A stretch of 64,000 nt of DNA from Rhizobium sp. 11515TR. Lineage in GTDB: Bacteria > Pseudomonadota > Alphaproteobacteria > Rhizobiales > Rhizobiaceae. Positions 56,119-64,000 of the stretch are shown here, in pieces (position 1 is the stretch's first letter; each line of letters opens with the position of its first letter). Location of the stretch: the NCBI RefSeq assembly GCF_002277895.1, contig NZ_CP022998.1, forward strand, positions 1,593,501 through 1,657,500, written 5' to 3'. The notes beneath the pieces were generated by a model. The model searched no databases. It saw only the letters and a program-made list of their open reading frames with translations, and had not been told where the DNA came from. A program made the position numbers and the translations under genes.

Positions 56119-56231
56119 CCTTCGAGGCTCGCCTTTGGCGAGCACCTCAGGATGAGGCGGATCATCGTCCGTGCTTGCGGTTAACAGCTCTCGACCTCAC
56201 CCTGAGGTGCCGCCACAGGTGGCCTCGAAGG
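56119..56231. repeat. Long inverted repeat inside the bet operon
   Basis: The left arm 56119-56157 (starting CCTTCGAGGCTCGC) and right arm 56195-56231 (ending GGCCTCGAAGG) are imperfect reverse complements over about 37-39 bp, with a 37-bp middle. This is another rhizobial dispersed palindromic unit, located between betB and betA and likely transcribed as a large hairpin. Confidence 0.8.
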
Positions 56232-56256
56232 GCGAGGGTTGAGCCCCGAGGTTGCA

Positions 56257-57720
56257 TCAATAAGGCGCCTGTACCGGCCCCATGCCGACATAGACGGTCT
56301 TCAGTTCCGAATAATGCTCCAGCGCCGCCAGCGAATTCTCGCGGCCGAAGCCGGATTGCTTGGAGCCGCCGAAGGGGATTTCGACCGGGCAGAGATTGTA
56401 GGTGTTGATCCAGAGCGTGCCGGCTTCGAGCTGGTCGACGACGCGGTGGGCGCGGGTGATATCCGCGGTGAAGACGCCGCCGGAAAGGCCGAATTCGGTG
56501 GCATTGGCGCGGGCTATCACCTCAGCCTCGTCATCGAAATCGAGCACGCACATGACCGGCCCGAAAATCTCTTCGCGGGCGATCGTCATGTCGTCGGTGA
56601 CATCGGCAAACACGGTCGGCTGAATGTAATAGCCTTCACCGGAGACATTGTTGGGGATGCCGCCGCCGGTCAGCAGCGTTGCGCCTTCGGCCTTCCCCTT
56701 TTCGATATAGGAAAGCACCTTTTCGCGCTGTGCCCAGGAGACCATCGGGCCGATCTGTGTTGCCTCATCCATCGGGTCGCCGATGAGCATGGCGTCTGTG
56801 CGGACTTTCAGGCGCTTCAGGAATTCGGACTTGATCTTGCTATTGACGAAGACGCGCGTGCCGTTCGAGCAGACCTGGCCGGTCGAATAGAAATTGCCGA
56901 GCATCGCACCACCAATGGCGCTGTCGATATCGGCGTCGTCGAAGACGATCAGCGGCGACTTGCCGCCGAGCTCCATGGTCACACGCTTGAGGTTGCCGGC
57001 GGCAGAAGCCGCCACTTTGCGGCCCGTCGGTACCGAGCCGGTCAAGGATACCTTCGCCACATCCGGATGGTTGATCAGCAGCGGCCCGGTTTCGCGGTCG
57101 CCCTGGATGACATTGTAAAGCCCCTTGGGCAGGCCTGCCTCAATAAGGATTTCGGCAATCTTCAGCGCACCGAGCGGCGTATTTTCCGAAGGCTTGAACA
57201 CCATGGCGTTGCCGGCAACCAGCGCCGGCGCACCCTTCCAGCAAGCGATCTGCTGCGGGTAGTTCCACGCGCCGATGCCGACGCAGACGCCGAGCGGCAC
57301 GCGCTTGGTATAGGCGAAATCGCCGCCGAGCGGGATATAGGAGCCGTTGAGGCCGGCTGCCGCGATGCCGCCGAAGAATTCGAAGCTGTCGGCCCCGGAG
57401 GTTGGGTCGGCGACAATGGTTTCCTGGATCGGCTTGCCCGTATCCAGCGTTTCCAGCTCCGAAAGCTCGCGGTTACGTTCGCGCATGATCTCGGCCGCTC
57501 GCTTCAGGATGCGGCCGCGCGCCGTTGGGCTCATGGCCGCCCATTCCGGCTGTGCTCGCTTGGCGCTCGCGATCGCCTTTTCGACGATGGCAGGCGTTGC
57601 CGCGTGCAGGCGGGCGATCACCTCGCCGGTCGCCGGATAGATGCTTTCGATAAGAGTGCCGTCGGTGTCCTCGACATATTCTCCGTCGATGAAATGCGAG
57701 GCTTTCGGTTGTGCGCGCAT
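56257..57720 (-). CDS. betB: Betaine aldehyde dehydrogenase
   Basis: This 487-aa NAD(P)-dependent aldehyde dehydrogenase converts betaine aldehyde to glycine betaine. The substrate signature [33 protein letters not shown], the catalytic Glu in [14 protein letters not shown] and catalytic Cys C284 in [12 protein letters not shown] are intact, as is the C-terminal [12 protein letters not shown]. The ATG overlaps the GST stop codon by one base (TAATG). Confidence 0.96.
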   Translation of the reverse strand: MRAQPKASHFIDGEYVEDTDGTLIESIYPATGEVIARLHAATPAIVEKAIASAKRAQPEWAAMSPTARGRILKRAAEIMRERNRELSELETLDTGKPIQETIVADPTSGADSFEFFGGIAAAGLNGSYIPLGGDFAYTKRVPLGVCVGIGAWNYPQQIACWKGAPALVAGNAMVFKPSENTPLGALKIAEILIEAGLPKGLYNVIQGDRETGPLLINHPDVAKVSLTGSVPTGRKVAASAAGNLKRVTMELGGKSPLIVFDDADIDSAIGGAMLGNFYSTGQVCSNGTRVFVNSKIKSEFLKRLKVRTDAMLIGDPMDEATQIGPMVSWAQREKVLSYIEKGKAEGATLLTGGGIPNNVSGEGYYIQPTVFADVTDDMTIAREEIFGPVMCVLDFDDEAEVIARANATEFGLSGGVFTADITRAHRVVDQLEAGTLWINTYNLCPVEIPFGGSKQSGFGRENSLAALEHYSELKTVYVGMGPVQAPY

Positions 57721-58361
57721 TATAGAACCCTCAATTCTTCGTAGGACACCATGACATGCTCTTGAAAAGCAGGCCGCTCGGTGAGGTTTTCGTAGTAGCG
57801 CTGCAGCCGCGGATGGGCAGGGCGCTGGATGTCGATGTCGAAATAGCGATAGAGAACGTGCCCGAATTGTATGTCGGCCAGCGTCAGAGTATCGCCGGCA
57901 AGGAAGCGATGCCGTCCGAACTGCGACTCGGCGATGTCAAGCTTCGCACCGAGGGCAGTTACAGCCGCAGCGATCGCCTTCTCATCGCGCAGGGCAGGGG
58001 CGGTCCGCACCGCGCGCCAGAATACCGGTCCGGTGAAGTTCAAGGCGATATTGATCTTGGCCCATTCGGCCCATTTGTCGGCCTGGGCGCGATGGCGGGC
58101 ATCCTTCGGCCAGAAGGCATCTTCGCCATATTGGGCGGCGAGATAGCGCAGGATGGCGCCCGTTTCCCAGAGCGGCTCGTCATCGCCATCCCGCAGCACC
58201 GGAACCGTGCCGTTCGGGTTCATCGCCAGGAATTCAGGCGTGTCGTTGACGCCATAGGTAAAGCCCGCATCGATGCGCTCATAGGTAAGACCCAGCTCGC
58301 CGATGCACCACATCAGCGCCTGCACATTGGATGACGATTTGCGGCCCCAGACGGTCAGCAT
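57720..58361 (-). CDS. Glutathione S-transferase family protein in the bet operon
   Basis: The protein is 213 aa. The N-terminal thioredoxin fold includes [31 protein letters not shown], the cis-Pro loop [28 protein letters not shown] with the glutathione-binding Glu/Ser-like ETGAI, and a helical C-terminal domain ending [15 protein letters not shown]. It starts 4 bp after betI and overlaps betB by one base, so it is firmly inside the operon. In other rhizobia this position holds the choline sulfatase gene betC. A role in handling reactive aldehyde or oxidative stress during betaine synthesis is possible. Confidence 0.9.
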   Translation of the reverse strand: MLTVWGRKSSSNVQALMWCIGELGLTYERIDAGFTYGVNDTPEFLAMNPNGTVPVLRDGDDEPLWETGAILRYLAAQYGEDAFWPKDARHRAQADKWAEWAKINIALNFTGPVFWRAVRTAPALRDEKAIAAAVTALGAKLDIAESQFGRHRFLAGDTLTLADIQFGHVLYRYFDIDIQRPAHPRLQRYYENLTERPAFQEHVMVSYEELRVL

Positions 58362-58365
58362 CGCT

Positions 58366-58953
58366 TCAGCCCTTCAACGCGTTGAGATGGGTCGTCAGAT
58401 AATCTTCGGTCAGCGCGATCGACGCCTCGGTGCTGATCGGCGCGGAGCGAAGGCCCTGGCGGATATAGAGCCCGTCGATCATGGCAGCCGCGCCCTCGGC
58501 GATCCGCCCGGCATCGCCGGCCGGGCACAAGGCCTTGAGATTGGCGACCAGGTTGGAATGCAGACGGCGTGCATAGATGACGAGAAAGCGCCGCGTCTCT
58601 TCCGAGCGTTGCGCTTCGGCGTAGAAGGCGAGCCAGGCAGCGATCGTTTCCGGCGCGAACTGATCGGCCTGGAAGCTGACGCGGATGACGGCGGAGAGCT
58701 TTTCGCGCGGCGTTTTCGCCTCGCGGAGCGCCGTCACGACGCTGTCGCGCAGCCGCTGTAGATGCACGCGGACGGTTTCGATCAGCAGCTGTTCCTTGCT
58801 GCCGAAGTAATGATGCGCAAGAGCGGGGGAAACGCCCGCCTGCTTGGCAATTTCGGACATGGTGACGGTCAGCGAACCGTGATCGCCGATCACGCGCATC
58901 GCAGCATCCACCAGCGCCTTGCGGCGCACCGGCTCCATTCCGACCTTCGGCAT
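58366..58953 (-). CDS. betI: TetR family choline-responsive repressor
   Basis: This 195-aa TetR regulator starts MPKVGMEPVRRKALVDAAMRVIGDHGSLTVTMSEIAKQAGVSPALAHHYFGSKEQLL, the BetI signature including PALAHHYFGSK. It represses the bet genes until choline is present. The ATG at 58953 removes a longer frame that would cross the promoter. Upstream is a palindrome of the BetI type that overlaps the probable promoter. First of a four-gene run with gst, betB and betA. Confidence 0.95.
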   Translation of the reverse strand: MPKVGMEPVRRKALVDAAMRVIGDHGSLTVTMSEIAKQAGVSPALAHHYFGSKEQLLIETVRVHLQRLRDSVVTALREAKTPREKLSAVIRVSFQADQFAPETIAAWLAFYAEAQRSEETRRFLVIYARRLHSNLVANLKALCPAGDAGRIAEGAAAMIDGLYIRQGLRSAPISTEASIALTEDYLTTHLNALKG

Positions 58954-58979
58954 AGCGTCAATCCCCAAGACTGAAGACG

Positions 58980-59008
58980 AGTGTATTTTTGATTGACTGA
59001 TCAATCAA
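58980..59008 (-). promoter_or_regulatory. bet promoter with BetI operator
   Basis: TTGATTGA-CTGA-TCAATCAA (58989-59008) is a perfect 8-4-8 palindrome. On the minus strand TTGATT (59008-59003), a 17-bp spacer and TACACT (58985-58980) form a promoter, so bound BetI would cover the -35 and spacer. The position 27 bp before the betI start fits autoregulation. Confidence 0.68.
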
Positions 59009-59107
59009 TAAAAAAATCACGTGGCCGGTATTACCTGACGAAAAATCCGCAACCTCTTTCCGCACGGCATTTCTGTGCCATACTTCCTCATAGGAGGAGG
59101 TGCAGTC

Positions 59108-59656
59108 ATGGTTGATATTCTTGATGAAGTTCCCCCGTCCGCGATGCGCGACAAATGGGGTTGGTTTATCGGACTTGGCATATTGCTGCTGATCTGTGGC
59201 GGCATCGCCCTTGGCAATCTATTCATCGCCACGGTGGCTTCGGTCTATTATGTCGGCATGCTGATGCTGATCGGCGGCATCGTGCATCTGGCCCATGCCT
59301 TTCAGGTGAGGAGCTGGGAGCATATCCTGTTCTGGGTGTTGAGCGGCCTGCTCTATACGGTTGCCGGTATCCTTGCCTTCGCCAATCCGCTGTTGGCTTC
59401 CGAGGCATTGACGCTGTTCCTTGCCATCGCGCTCCTCATCGCCGGCACGTTCCGCGTCTGGGTCGGCCGCAAGCTGAAGCCCGAGCGCGGCTGGGTTTGG
59501 ATCGTCATCAGCGGTCTTGCGACTGCCGTTGCAGGCATCGCTATCGCTCTCGGCTGGCCGGTCAACAGCCTTTGGATCCTCGGCCTTTTCCTGGCCTTCG
59601 ATCTAATCTTCCAGGGCTGGACGCTGGTGGTCTTCGGCCTCGTGCTCAGGCAGTAG
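59108..59656 (+). CDS. HdeD family membrane protein (DUF308)
   Basis: The protein is 182 aa with six membrane helices in three repeated pairs, for example GWFIGLGILLLICGGIALGN and ASVYYVGMLMLIGGIVHLAHAF. The repeat GxxxLxxGxxAL is typical of DUF308/HdeD, an acid-resistance membrane protein. AGGAGGAGG before the ATG at 59108 decides the start; an upstream in-frame start would add 11 residues. Terminator-like hairpin with a T5 tract follows the stop codon. Confidence 0.9.
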   Translation: MVDILDEVPPSAMRDKWGWFIGLGILLLICGGIALGNLFIATVASVYYVGMLMLIGGIVHLAHAFQVRSWEHILFWVLSGLLYTVAGILAFANPLLASEALTLFLAIALLIAGTFRVWVGRKLKPERGWVWIVISGLATAVAGIAIALGWPVNSLWILGLFLAFDLIFQGWTLVVFGLVLRQ

Positions 59657-59693
59657 TGCACCTCCCAAAAGGGGTAACGCACTGCTACTTTTT
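59655..59693 (+). terminator. Terminator after hdeD
   Basis: AGTGC (59655-59659) pairs with GCACT (59679-59683), enclosing CCC-AAAA-GGG, and is followed shortly by TTTTT (59689-59693). It begins within the hdeD stop codon. Confidence 0.5.
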
Positions 59694-59883
59694 GACAAGA
59701 AGCGTGAGCGGCGTTACTCTTCGTGCCTCTGCCGTATCAGGCAGAACGGCGTTGCGTTGATGTAACGGCAGTATCTTCATCTGGAAGTCCGCATGTCGAG
59801 GGACGTGCTCGAAGAAACTGGTCGAAGCCGCGGAACATGCTTCCAGAGAAATTTCCGCCATATAACGTCAAGGGAGGAATATC

Positions 59884-60141
59884 ATGCCAATGGTAACGGT
59901 TTCCATCTCTCCGCTTCAGGCTGCCGGCATCCGGGCAGCGGTCGACACCGGCACCTATGCCTCGAGCAGCGAAGTCGTGCGGGAAGCTCTTCGCATGTGG
60001 GATGCGGCGCGCAAGCGCGGTGACATTTGCGAGGTGCCGCGTGCCGCCAACGATGGCGGCGAGACGGCAAAGAGCGGCCGCTGCGTCGCCGATATGTTTG
60101 CCGATTACGAGGCAGAGCGGCACTCGAGCAATCATCACTGA
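59884..60141 (+). CDS. ParD-like ribbon-helix-helix antitoxin, no toxin adjacent
   Basis: This 85-aa protein starts MPMVTVSISPLQAAGIRAAVDTGTYASSSEVVREALRMWDAARKRG, a ParD/CopG ribbon-helix-helix fold with the TYASSSEVVREALR block. GGGAGG precedes the ATG. No ParE-like frame follows: the next 200 bp lead to the EAL gene and hold only a hairpin (CACGGCA/TGCCGTG). It is therefore a solitary antitoxin, perhaps a decoy or a regulator. A weak promoter TTGACA-N17-TACTCT lies at 59692-59720. Confidence 0.85.
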   Translation: MPMVTVSISPLQAAGIRAAVDTGTYASSSEVVREALRMWDAARKRGDICEVPRAANDGGETAKSGRCVADMFADYEAERHSSNHH

Positions 60142-60346
60142 ACGCCACTCGTCACGGCAACCCCTCGGCTGCCGTGTGCCGGGTCTGCGTCCCGGCGAAT
60201 GGTTAATATTGCTTTACCATTCATGAAACTTTCACATAGGGGAAAGGTTTCGTTGACGCTTTATGGCGCAATCTTGGGTCGAAAACGCGGTAAATCCAAA
60301 GTTTTACTTAAATAAATTAGATTAGAATTCGCAAGTGGAGATGGGC

Positions 60347-62152
60347 ATGTCCCTGCCTGCCGCAGTCGAGCCGGGCGTATTGCGCCGATATGCCAGCGAC
60401 CAGATCGTCACTCTCGCCAAACTCGTCATCGAAAACGCATTCCAGCCGATCGTAGAGGCCGGTACGGGCACCGTTTTCGGCTATGAATCCCTGATGCGCG
60501 GCCAGGAGCGCATCGGCTTCGCCAGCCCGATCGACATGCTGGATGAAGCCGAGCGCACCGGCCAGCTTCTCGGGCTGGAGCAGATGGTCTCGAGCCGCGC
60601 GCTGGCAAAATTTGCGACCATGCCCAATATCGCCACCACGACGCTTTTCCTCAATCTGGATGTCCGGCTGATTGCGCAAGGCACCATCCTGGTCGACGGC
60701 TTGCTGCAGCATATGAGAAAGGCCGGCATCGCACCGTCCTCCGTCTGCTTCGAATTCTCCGAGCGTTTCGACAATACCATCGTGCCGGAGTTTTCGGCGC
60801 TGGTTGCCAAGATGCGCAATGCCGGCTTCAAGCTCGCGATCGACGACTTCGGCGTCGGCCACGGCGAAATGAAGCTTCTGTCCGATTATCCGGTCGATTA
60901 TCTCAAGATCGATCGGCATTTCATCGTCGATATCGACCGCAGCGCCCGCAAGCGCCATATTCTGAGAAATCTCGTCAACATCGCCCATGTCCTCGGCACG
61001 CGCGTTATCGCCGAGGGCATCGAGACGGAGGCGGAGTTCCTGACCTGCCGCGAATTCGGCGTCGATCTCGTCCAGGGCTGGTTCATTGCCCGCCCGACCG
61101 TACTCGTCAACGAGCTGAAGCCGAGCTTCCCGCATCTGCAGGATCTCGGTAAGGCCGCCCGCAACAGCCAGTCGCTCGATGAAATCCTCATCCGCAAGCA
61201 GATTGAGGTGCTACCGACCATCCGTGAAACCGACAGTATCGACAGCGTTTTCGAACTCTTCCGCCGCAATCCGCGCCGGGCTTATTTCCCGGTCGTCAAT
61301 GCCAATGATGAGCCGCGCGGCATCATTCACGAGTATCAGCTGAAGGAATATATCTATCAACCTTTCGGCCGCGATCTGTTGAAGAACAAGGTCTACGAGC
61401 GCTCGATCTCGCATTTCGTCGAGATGGCGCCGATCGTCGGGCTCGATTCCGATGCCGACACGCTGATGACGATCTTTGCCAACATGGAAAGCAGCGATTG
61501 CCTGATCGTCACCGAAGGCACGCATTATGCCGGGATCGTCTCGGCTGCCTCGCTCATCAAGGTCATCAATGAGAAGCAACTCAAGATCGCGCAGGACCAG
61601 AACCCGCTGACTGGTCTTCCCGGCAACAGGGCGGTCCACGATTTCATGCAGAGCACCGGCCGGGATGGCGATGACGTCAGGCATTTCTGCTATTGCGACT
61701 TCGATAATTTCAAGCCGTTCAACGATGCCTACGGCTTTCATCTCGGCGACCATGCCATCTCGTTGTTTGCCGCATTGATGCGCCGCTATTTCTTTGCGGA
61801 GCGCCATTTCCTCGGCCATGTCGGCGGCGACGATTTCTTCATCGGTGTCACCGGCTGGAGCATGCAGGAGCTGCGCGAGGTTCTGGACCGGCTGCTTGCC
61901 GATTTCCACGCCGACGTCCGCGAGCTCTATTCGGCGGAGGATCGTGCCGCCGGCCGCATTCGCGGCCACGACCGCAGTGGTGTCGAGACCGAGTTCCCGC
62001 TGATGCGCTGCTCGATCGGCATCCTGCAGCTGCCGGAGGGGCTCGTGATCGACAACATTAGCCGGGTCAGCACCTCCATCGCGGGTATCAAGGCGAAGGC
62101 AAAGGAAAGCGCCATGGGCGTGGCATTCCTCGGCTTGGCCGAGACGAATTGA
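60347..62152 (+). CDS. EAL-CBS-GGDEF cyclic-di-GMP protein
   Basis: The protein is 601 aa and soluble. An N-terminal EAL domain (about 20-265) has ESL at 47-49 in place of EAL, with the further pieces [46 protein letters not shown] and DLVQGWFIA intact. A tandem CBS pair (about 280-410) comes next, then GGDEF (about 420-595) with GGDDF at 493-497 and a shortened [16 protein letters not shown] opening. Order and CBS insertion match the YhjK/EAL-CBS-GGDEF group. Both activities are plausible. The start at 60347 has GTGGAG upstream. Confidence 0.88.
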   Translation: MSLPAAVEPGVLRRYASDQIVTLAKLVIENAFQPIVEAGTGTVFGYESLMRGQERIGFASPIDMLDEAERTGQLLGLEQMVSSRALAKFATMPNIATTTLFLNLDVRLIAQGTILVDGLLQHMRKAGIAPSSVCFEFSERFDNTIVPEFSALVAKMRNAGFKLAIDDFGVGHGEMKLLSDYPVDYLKIDRHFIVDIDRSARKRHILRNLVNIAHVLGTRVIAEGIETEAEFLTCREFGVDLVQGWFIARPTVLVNELKPSFPHLQDLGKAARNSQSLDEILIRKQIEVLPTIRETDSIDSVFELFRRNPRRAYFPVVNANDEPRGIIHEYQLKEYIYQPFGRDLLKNKVYERSISHFVEMAPIVGLDSDADTLMTIFANMESSDCLIVTEGTHYAGIVSAASLIKVINEKQLKIAQDQNPLTGLPGNRAVHDFMQSTGRDGDDVRHFCYCDFDNFKPFNDAYGFHLGDHAISLFAALMRRYFFAERHFLGHVGGDDFFIGVTGWSMQELREVLDRLLADFHADVRELYSAEDRAAGRIRGHDRSGVETEFPLMRCSIGILQLPEGLVIDNISRVSTSIAGIKAKAKESAMGVAFLGLAETN

Positions 62153-62231
62153 CGCCCTCCGGCACTCGGTCCTTTTCAAGCGCTTTGCGCTAAACTATCT
62201 CCACTGCTTTGCTGGGAGAGGAGATAGCGCC

Positions 62232-63230
62232 ATGCCCTTGCCGTCTGAAATGCGTTTCGTGGATTTGCCGTCCTTTGGCGGACCCGAGGTCATGACCATC
62301 GCCCGAAAGCCTTTGCCTGTCCTGAAGCCGGGCGAGATCCTGGTCCGTGTCGAAGCCGCCGGCGTCAACCGGCCGGATGTGGCGCAGCGCCAGGGCGTCT
62401 ATCCCCCACCGAAGGAGGCAAGCCCGATCCTGGGCCTTGAGATATCAGGCGAAGTGGTCGACGTTGCGCCCGGCGTGACCGAATTTGCGATCGGCAACAA
62501 GGTCTGCGGCCTCGCCAATGGCGGCGGCTATGCCGAATATTGCGTGCTGCCAGCCGGCCAGGCGCTGCGCTTCCCGAACGGTTATGACGCCGTGCGTGCT
62601 GCGGCCGTCCCGGAGACCTTCTTTACGGTATGGGCCAATCTCTTCCAGATGGCGGGGCTGACCGAAGGCGAAAGCGTGCTGATCCACGGCGGCTCCAGCG
62701 GCATCGGCACGACGGCGATCCAGCTCGCCCACGCTTTTGGTGCGACGGTTTATGCGACCGCCGGGTCGAAGGAAAAATGCGAGGCCTGCGAGAAGCTCGG
62801 CGCCAAGCGGGCGATCAATTATAAAGAGGAAGATTTCGCCGAGGTCATCAAGACCGAGACGGAACATGGCGTCGATATCATCCTCGACATGATCGGCGCC
62901 GCCTATTTGGAGAAGAACCTCGCTTCGCTCGCTCGGGACGGCTGCCTTTCCATCATCGCCTTCCTTGGCGGCGCGGTGGCGGAGAAGGCCAACCTTGCGC
63001 CGATCATGGTCAAGCGGCTGACTGTGACCGGTTCGACCATGCGTCCGCGCACGGCCGAGGAAAAGCGGGCCATCCGCGACGACCTGCTGTCCCAAGTCTG
63101 GCCGCTGCTGGACGAGGGCACGGTTGCCCCCGTCATCTATCGGACCTTCTCTTTCGACGACGTGGTCGAGGCGCATCGATTGATGGAAACCAGCGATCAC
63201 ATCGGCAAGATCATGCTGAAGCTGGCTTGA
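62232..63230 (+). CDS. NAD(P)H-quinone oxidoreductase, zinc-free MDR family
   Basis: The protein is 332 aa. [54 protein letters not shown] is the N-terminal GroES-like domain of the PIG3/QOR group, and [31 protein letters not shown] is the NADP-binding Rossmann loop. Zinc ligands of alcohol dehydrogenases are absent. It would reduce quinones or other enone substrates. The ATG follows GGGAGAGGAGATAGCGCC. The last 20 bp overlap the end of the convergent MFS gene. Confidence 0.92.
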   Translation: MPLPSEMRFVDLPSFGGPEVMTIARKPLPVLKPGEILVRVEAAGVNRPDVAQRQGVYPPPKEASPILGLEISGEVVDVAPGVTEFAIGNKVCGLANGGGYAEYCVLPAGQALRFPNGYDAVRAAAVPETFFTVWANLFQMAGLTEGESVLIHGGSSGIGTTAIQLAHAFGATVYATAGSKEKCEACEKLGAKRAINYKEEDFAEVIKTETEHGVDIILDMIGAAYLEKNLASLARDGCLSIIAFLGGAVAEKANLAPIMVKRLTVTGSTMRPRTAEEKRAIRDDLLSQVWPLLDEGTVAPVIYRTFSFDDVVEAHRLMETSDHIGKIMLKLA

Positions 63231-64000
63231 TCGTCAGCGACAGGGCGATGGCGATGAGGCCGGGTATGGCCATCAGCGCGTAGAGCCACGTTGCTGCGGA
63301 GAGGCCGCCGGCAATGCCACCCGGATGGGTCAGGCCTGCGCCATTGACGATGACGCCCGCGAGCGCAGCACCGAATGCGCCGCCCAGCGATTGCGTCATC
63401 GAGATCGCTGCCGAAGCCTTGTCCTGTTCGGCTCTGCGGGCGATGCCAATGATCCTAGTCACAAGATGCGCCCAGCCGAGACCGACGCCGAATCCCATCA
63501 GGAACATGGCGATCACGGCCGGCGCGAACCTGACGATGGTGTCGAAGGGTGTATTCGTTGCCAGGAACGGGATCAGCGATGCGGTCGCGGCGGTCTCCAA
63601 AATGCAGCCGCTGATGATGACCACAACGGCCTGTTTGCCGGAAAGCGAGGCGCTGAAGAAGGCCGCGATGGTCCAGCCGAGCGCTACCAGCGCCACGAGA
63701 TAGCCCGAGACCAGCGGCGTCACGCCATGGAGCGTCTGCAGGAAATAGGGGATATAGATGTCGCTCGTCAGCACCAGCATCATCGTGAATATCGTCAGGT
63801 AGAGCCGCGCGATGGGGTTGCTGAGCATGACGGCACCATAGGGCAGGAGGCGCACTTCGCTCTTGCGCTCGATCAGCACCATCGTTGCGACGAGCACGAT
63901 CGAAGCTGCGATCAGCGCCATCTTGTAGGATCCATGTTCGATCGTGCCGGCAATGCTGACGAATAGAACTGCGGTAAGCAGAAGTATGATCTGGATCAGC
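63211..64000 (-). CDS. MFS transporter, C-terminal part
   Basis: The gene runs off the right edge; 262 codons plus the stop are present. About eight hydrophobic helices are seen, including [23 protein letters not shown] and [23 protein letters not shown], and the segment [23 protein letters not shown] is common in DHA2-type exporters. The frame stays open through the edge, so the true start lies outside. It overlaps the convergent quinone oxidoreductase gene by 20 bp. Substrate not evident. Confidence 0.83.
   Translation of the reverse strand, partial: LIQIILLLTAVLFVSIAGTIEHGSYKMALIAASIVLVATMVLIERKSEVRLLPYGAVMLSNPIARLYLTIFTMMLVLTSDIYIPYFLQTLHGVTPLVSGYLVALVALGWTIAAFFSASLSGKQAVVVIISGCILETAATASLIPFLATNTPFDTIVRFAPAVIAMFLMGFGVGLGWAHLVTRIIGIARRAEQDKASAAISMTQSLGGAFGAALAGVIVNGAGLTHPGGIAGGLSAATWLYALMAIPGLIAIALSLTIKPASA

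Overview
The window reads as an ordinary chromosomal segment of a Rhizobiaceae alpha-proteobacterium, most likely Rhizobium sensu lato. The basis is high-GC coding sequence with GTG/TTG starts, a CcrM-type methyltransferase, a RopA-type porin, a BioR/BioY biotin module, an EcfG-type general-stress promoter, a bet osmoprotectant operon, and the dsbA-smc-ppdK order typical of rhizobial chromosomes. There is no rRNA operon, CRISPR array, transposase, integrase or prophage. Two tRNA genes, Gln(TTG) and Pro(CGG), are present.

Layout. 1-1000: the start of a Zur-controlled zinc ABC operon (a 42-aa microprotein, aztA, aztB) on the minus strand. 1.2-5.3 kb: glyoxalase-fold protein, peroxiredoxin, DsbD-alpha-like secreted protein, YqgE, a stress CsbD protein with its EcfG promoter, and a zinc-ribbon metallopeptidase. 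5.3-11.6 kb: a minus-strand run thrC, M16 peptidase, GNAT acetyltransferase, large GGDEF/EAL sensor. 11.9-16.2 kb: lipoprotein, nine-copy 7-bp tandem repeat, HAD phosphatase, then bioR, bioY and DUF1284 with two inverted BioR boxes. 15.5-21.1 kb: an ArsR/NIPSNAP/monooxygenase module, ccrM, mutY with two small partners, and a DciA-like gene. 21.3-30.0 kb: dsbA, smc, a CNNM/CorC-type protein and ppdK, separated by palindromic repeats. 30.0-37.7 kb: lipoproteins, DUF1499, a cupin plus metallo-hydrolase pair, two tRNAs, a pentapeptide-repeat protein, and an operon with three different methionine-sulfoxide reductases.

37.7-47.8 kb: DAHP synthase with a textbook Phe/Tyr attenuator, the porin ropA, an MFS/LysR pair, Nudix, hisC, and an ArsR/threonine-dehydratase pair. 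47.0-52.2 kb: alpha/beta hydrolase and the assimilatory sulfate operon cysH-cysD-cysN with an Rrf2 regulator opposite. 52.3-54.4 kb: ClC channel and a Phd/PemK-like toxin-antitoxin pair. 54.4-59.0 kb: betI-gst-betB-betA with a BetI-type operator. 59.1-64.0 kb: HdeD, a solitary ParD-like protein, an EAL-CBS-GGDEF protein, a quinone oxidoreductase and the end of an MFS transporter.

The most interesting observations are regulatory and small-scale. They are the complete 1:2/2:3/3:4 attenuator with a 24-codon Phe/Tyr leader before DAHP synthase (38851-38985), the uncatalogued 42-aa membrane microprotein in the zinc operon (838-966), the pair of inverted 17-bp BioR sites around 14.2-14.5 kb, one of which points antisense into bioR, and the palindrome lying on the -10 of the cysHDN promoter. 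Start sites were moved inward from the longest reading frame wherever a Shine-Dalgarno sequence, signal peptide or 4-bp overlap favoured it. Family assignments rest on motif recognition, not database searches.
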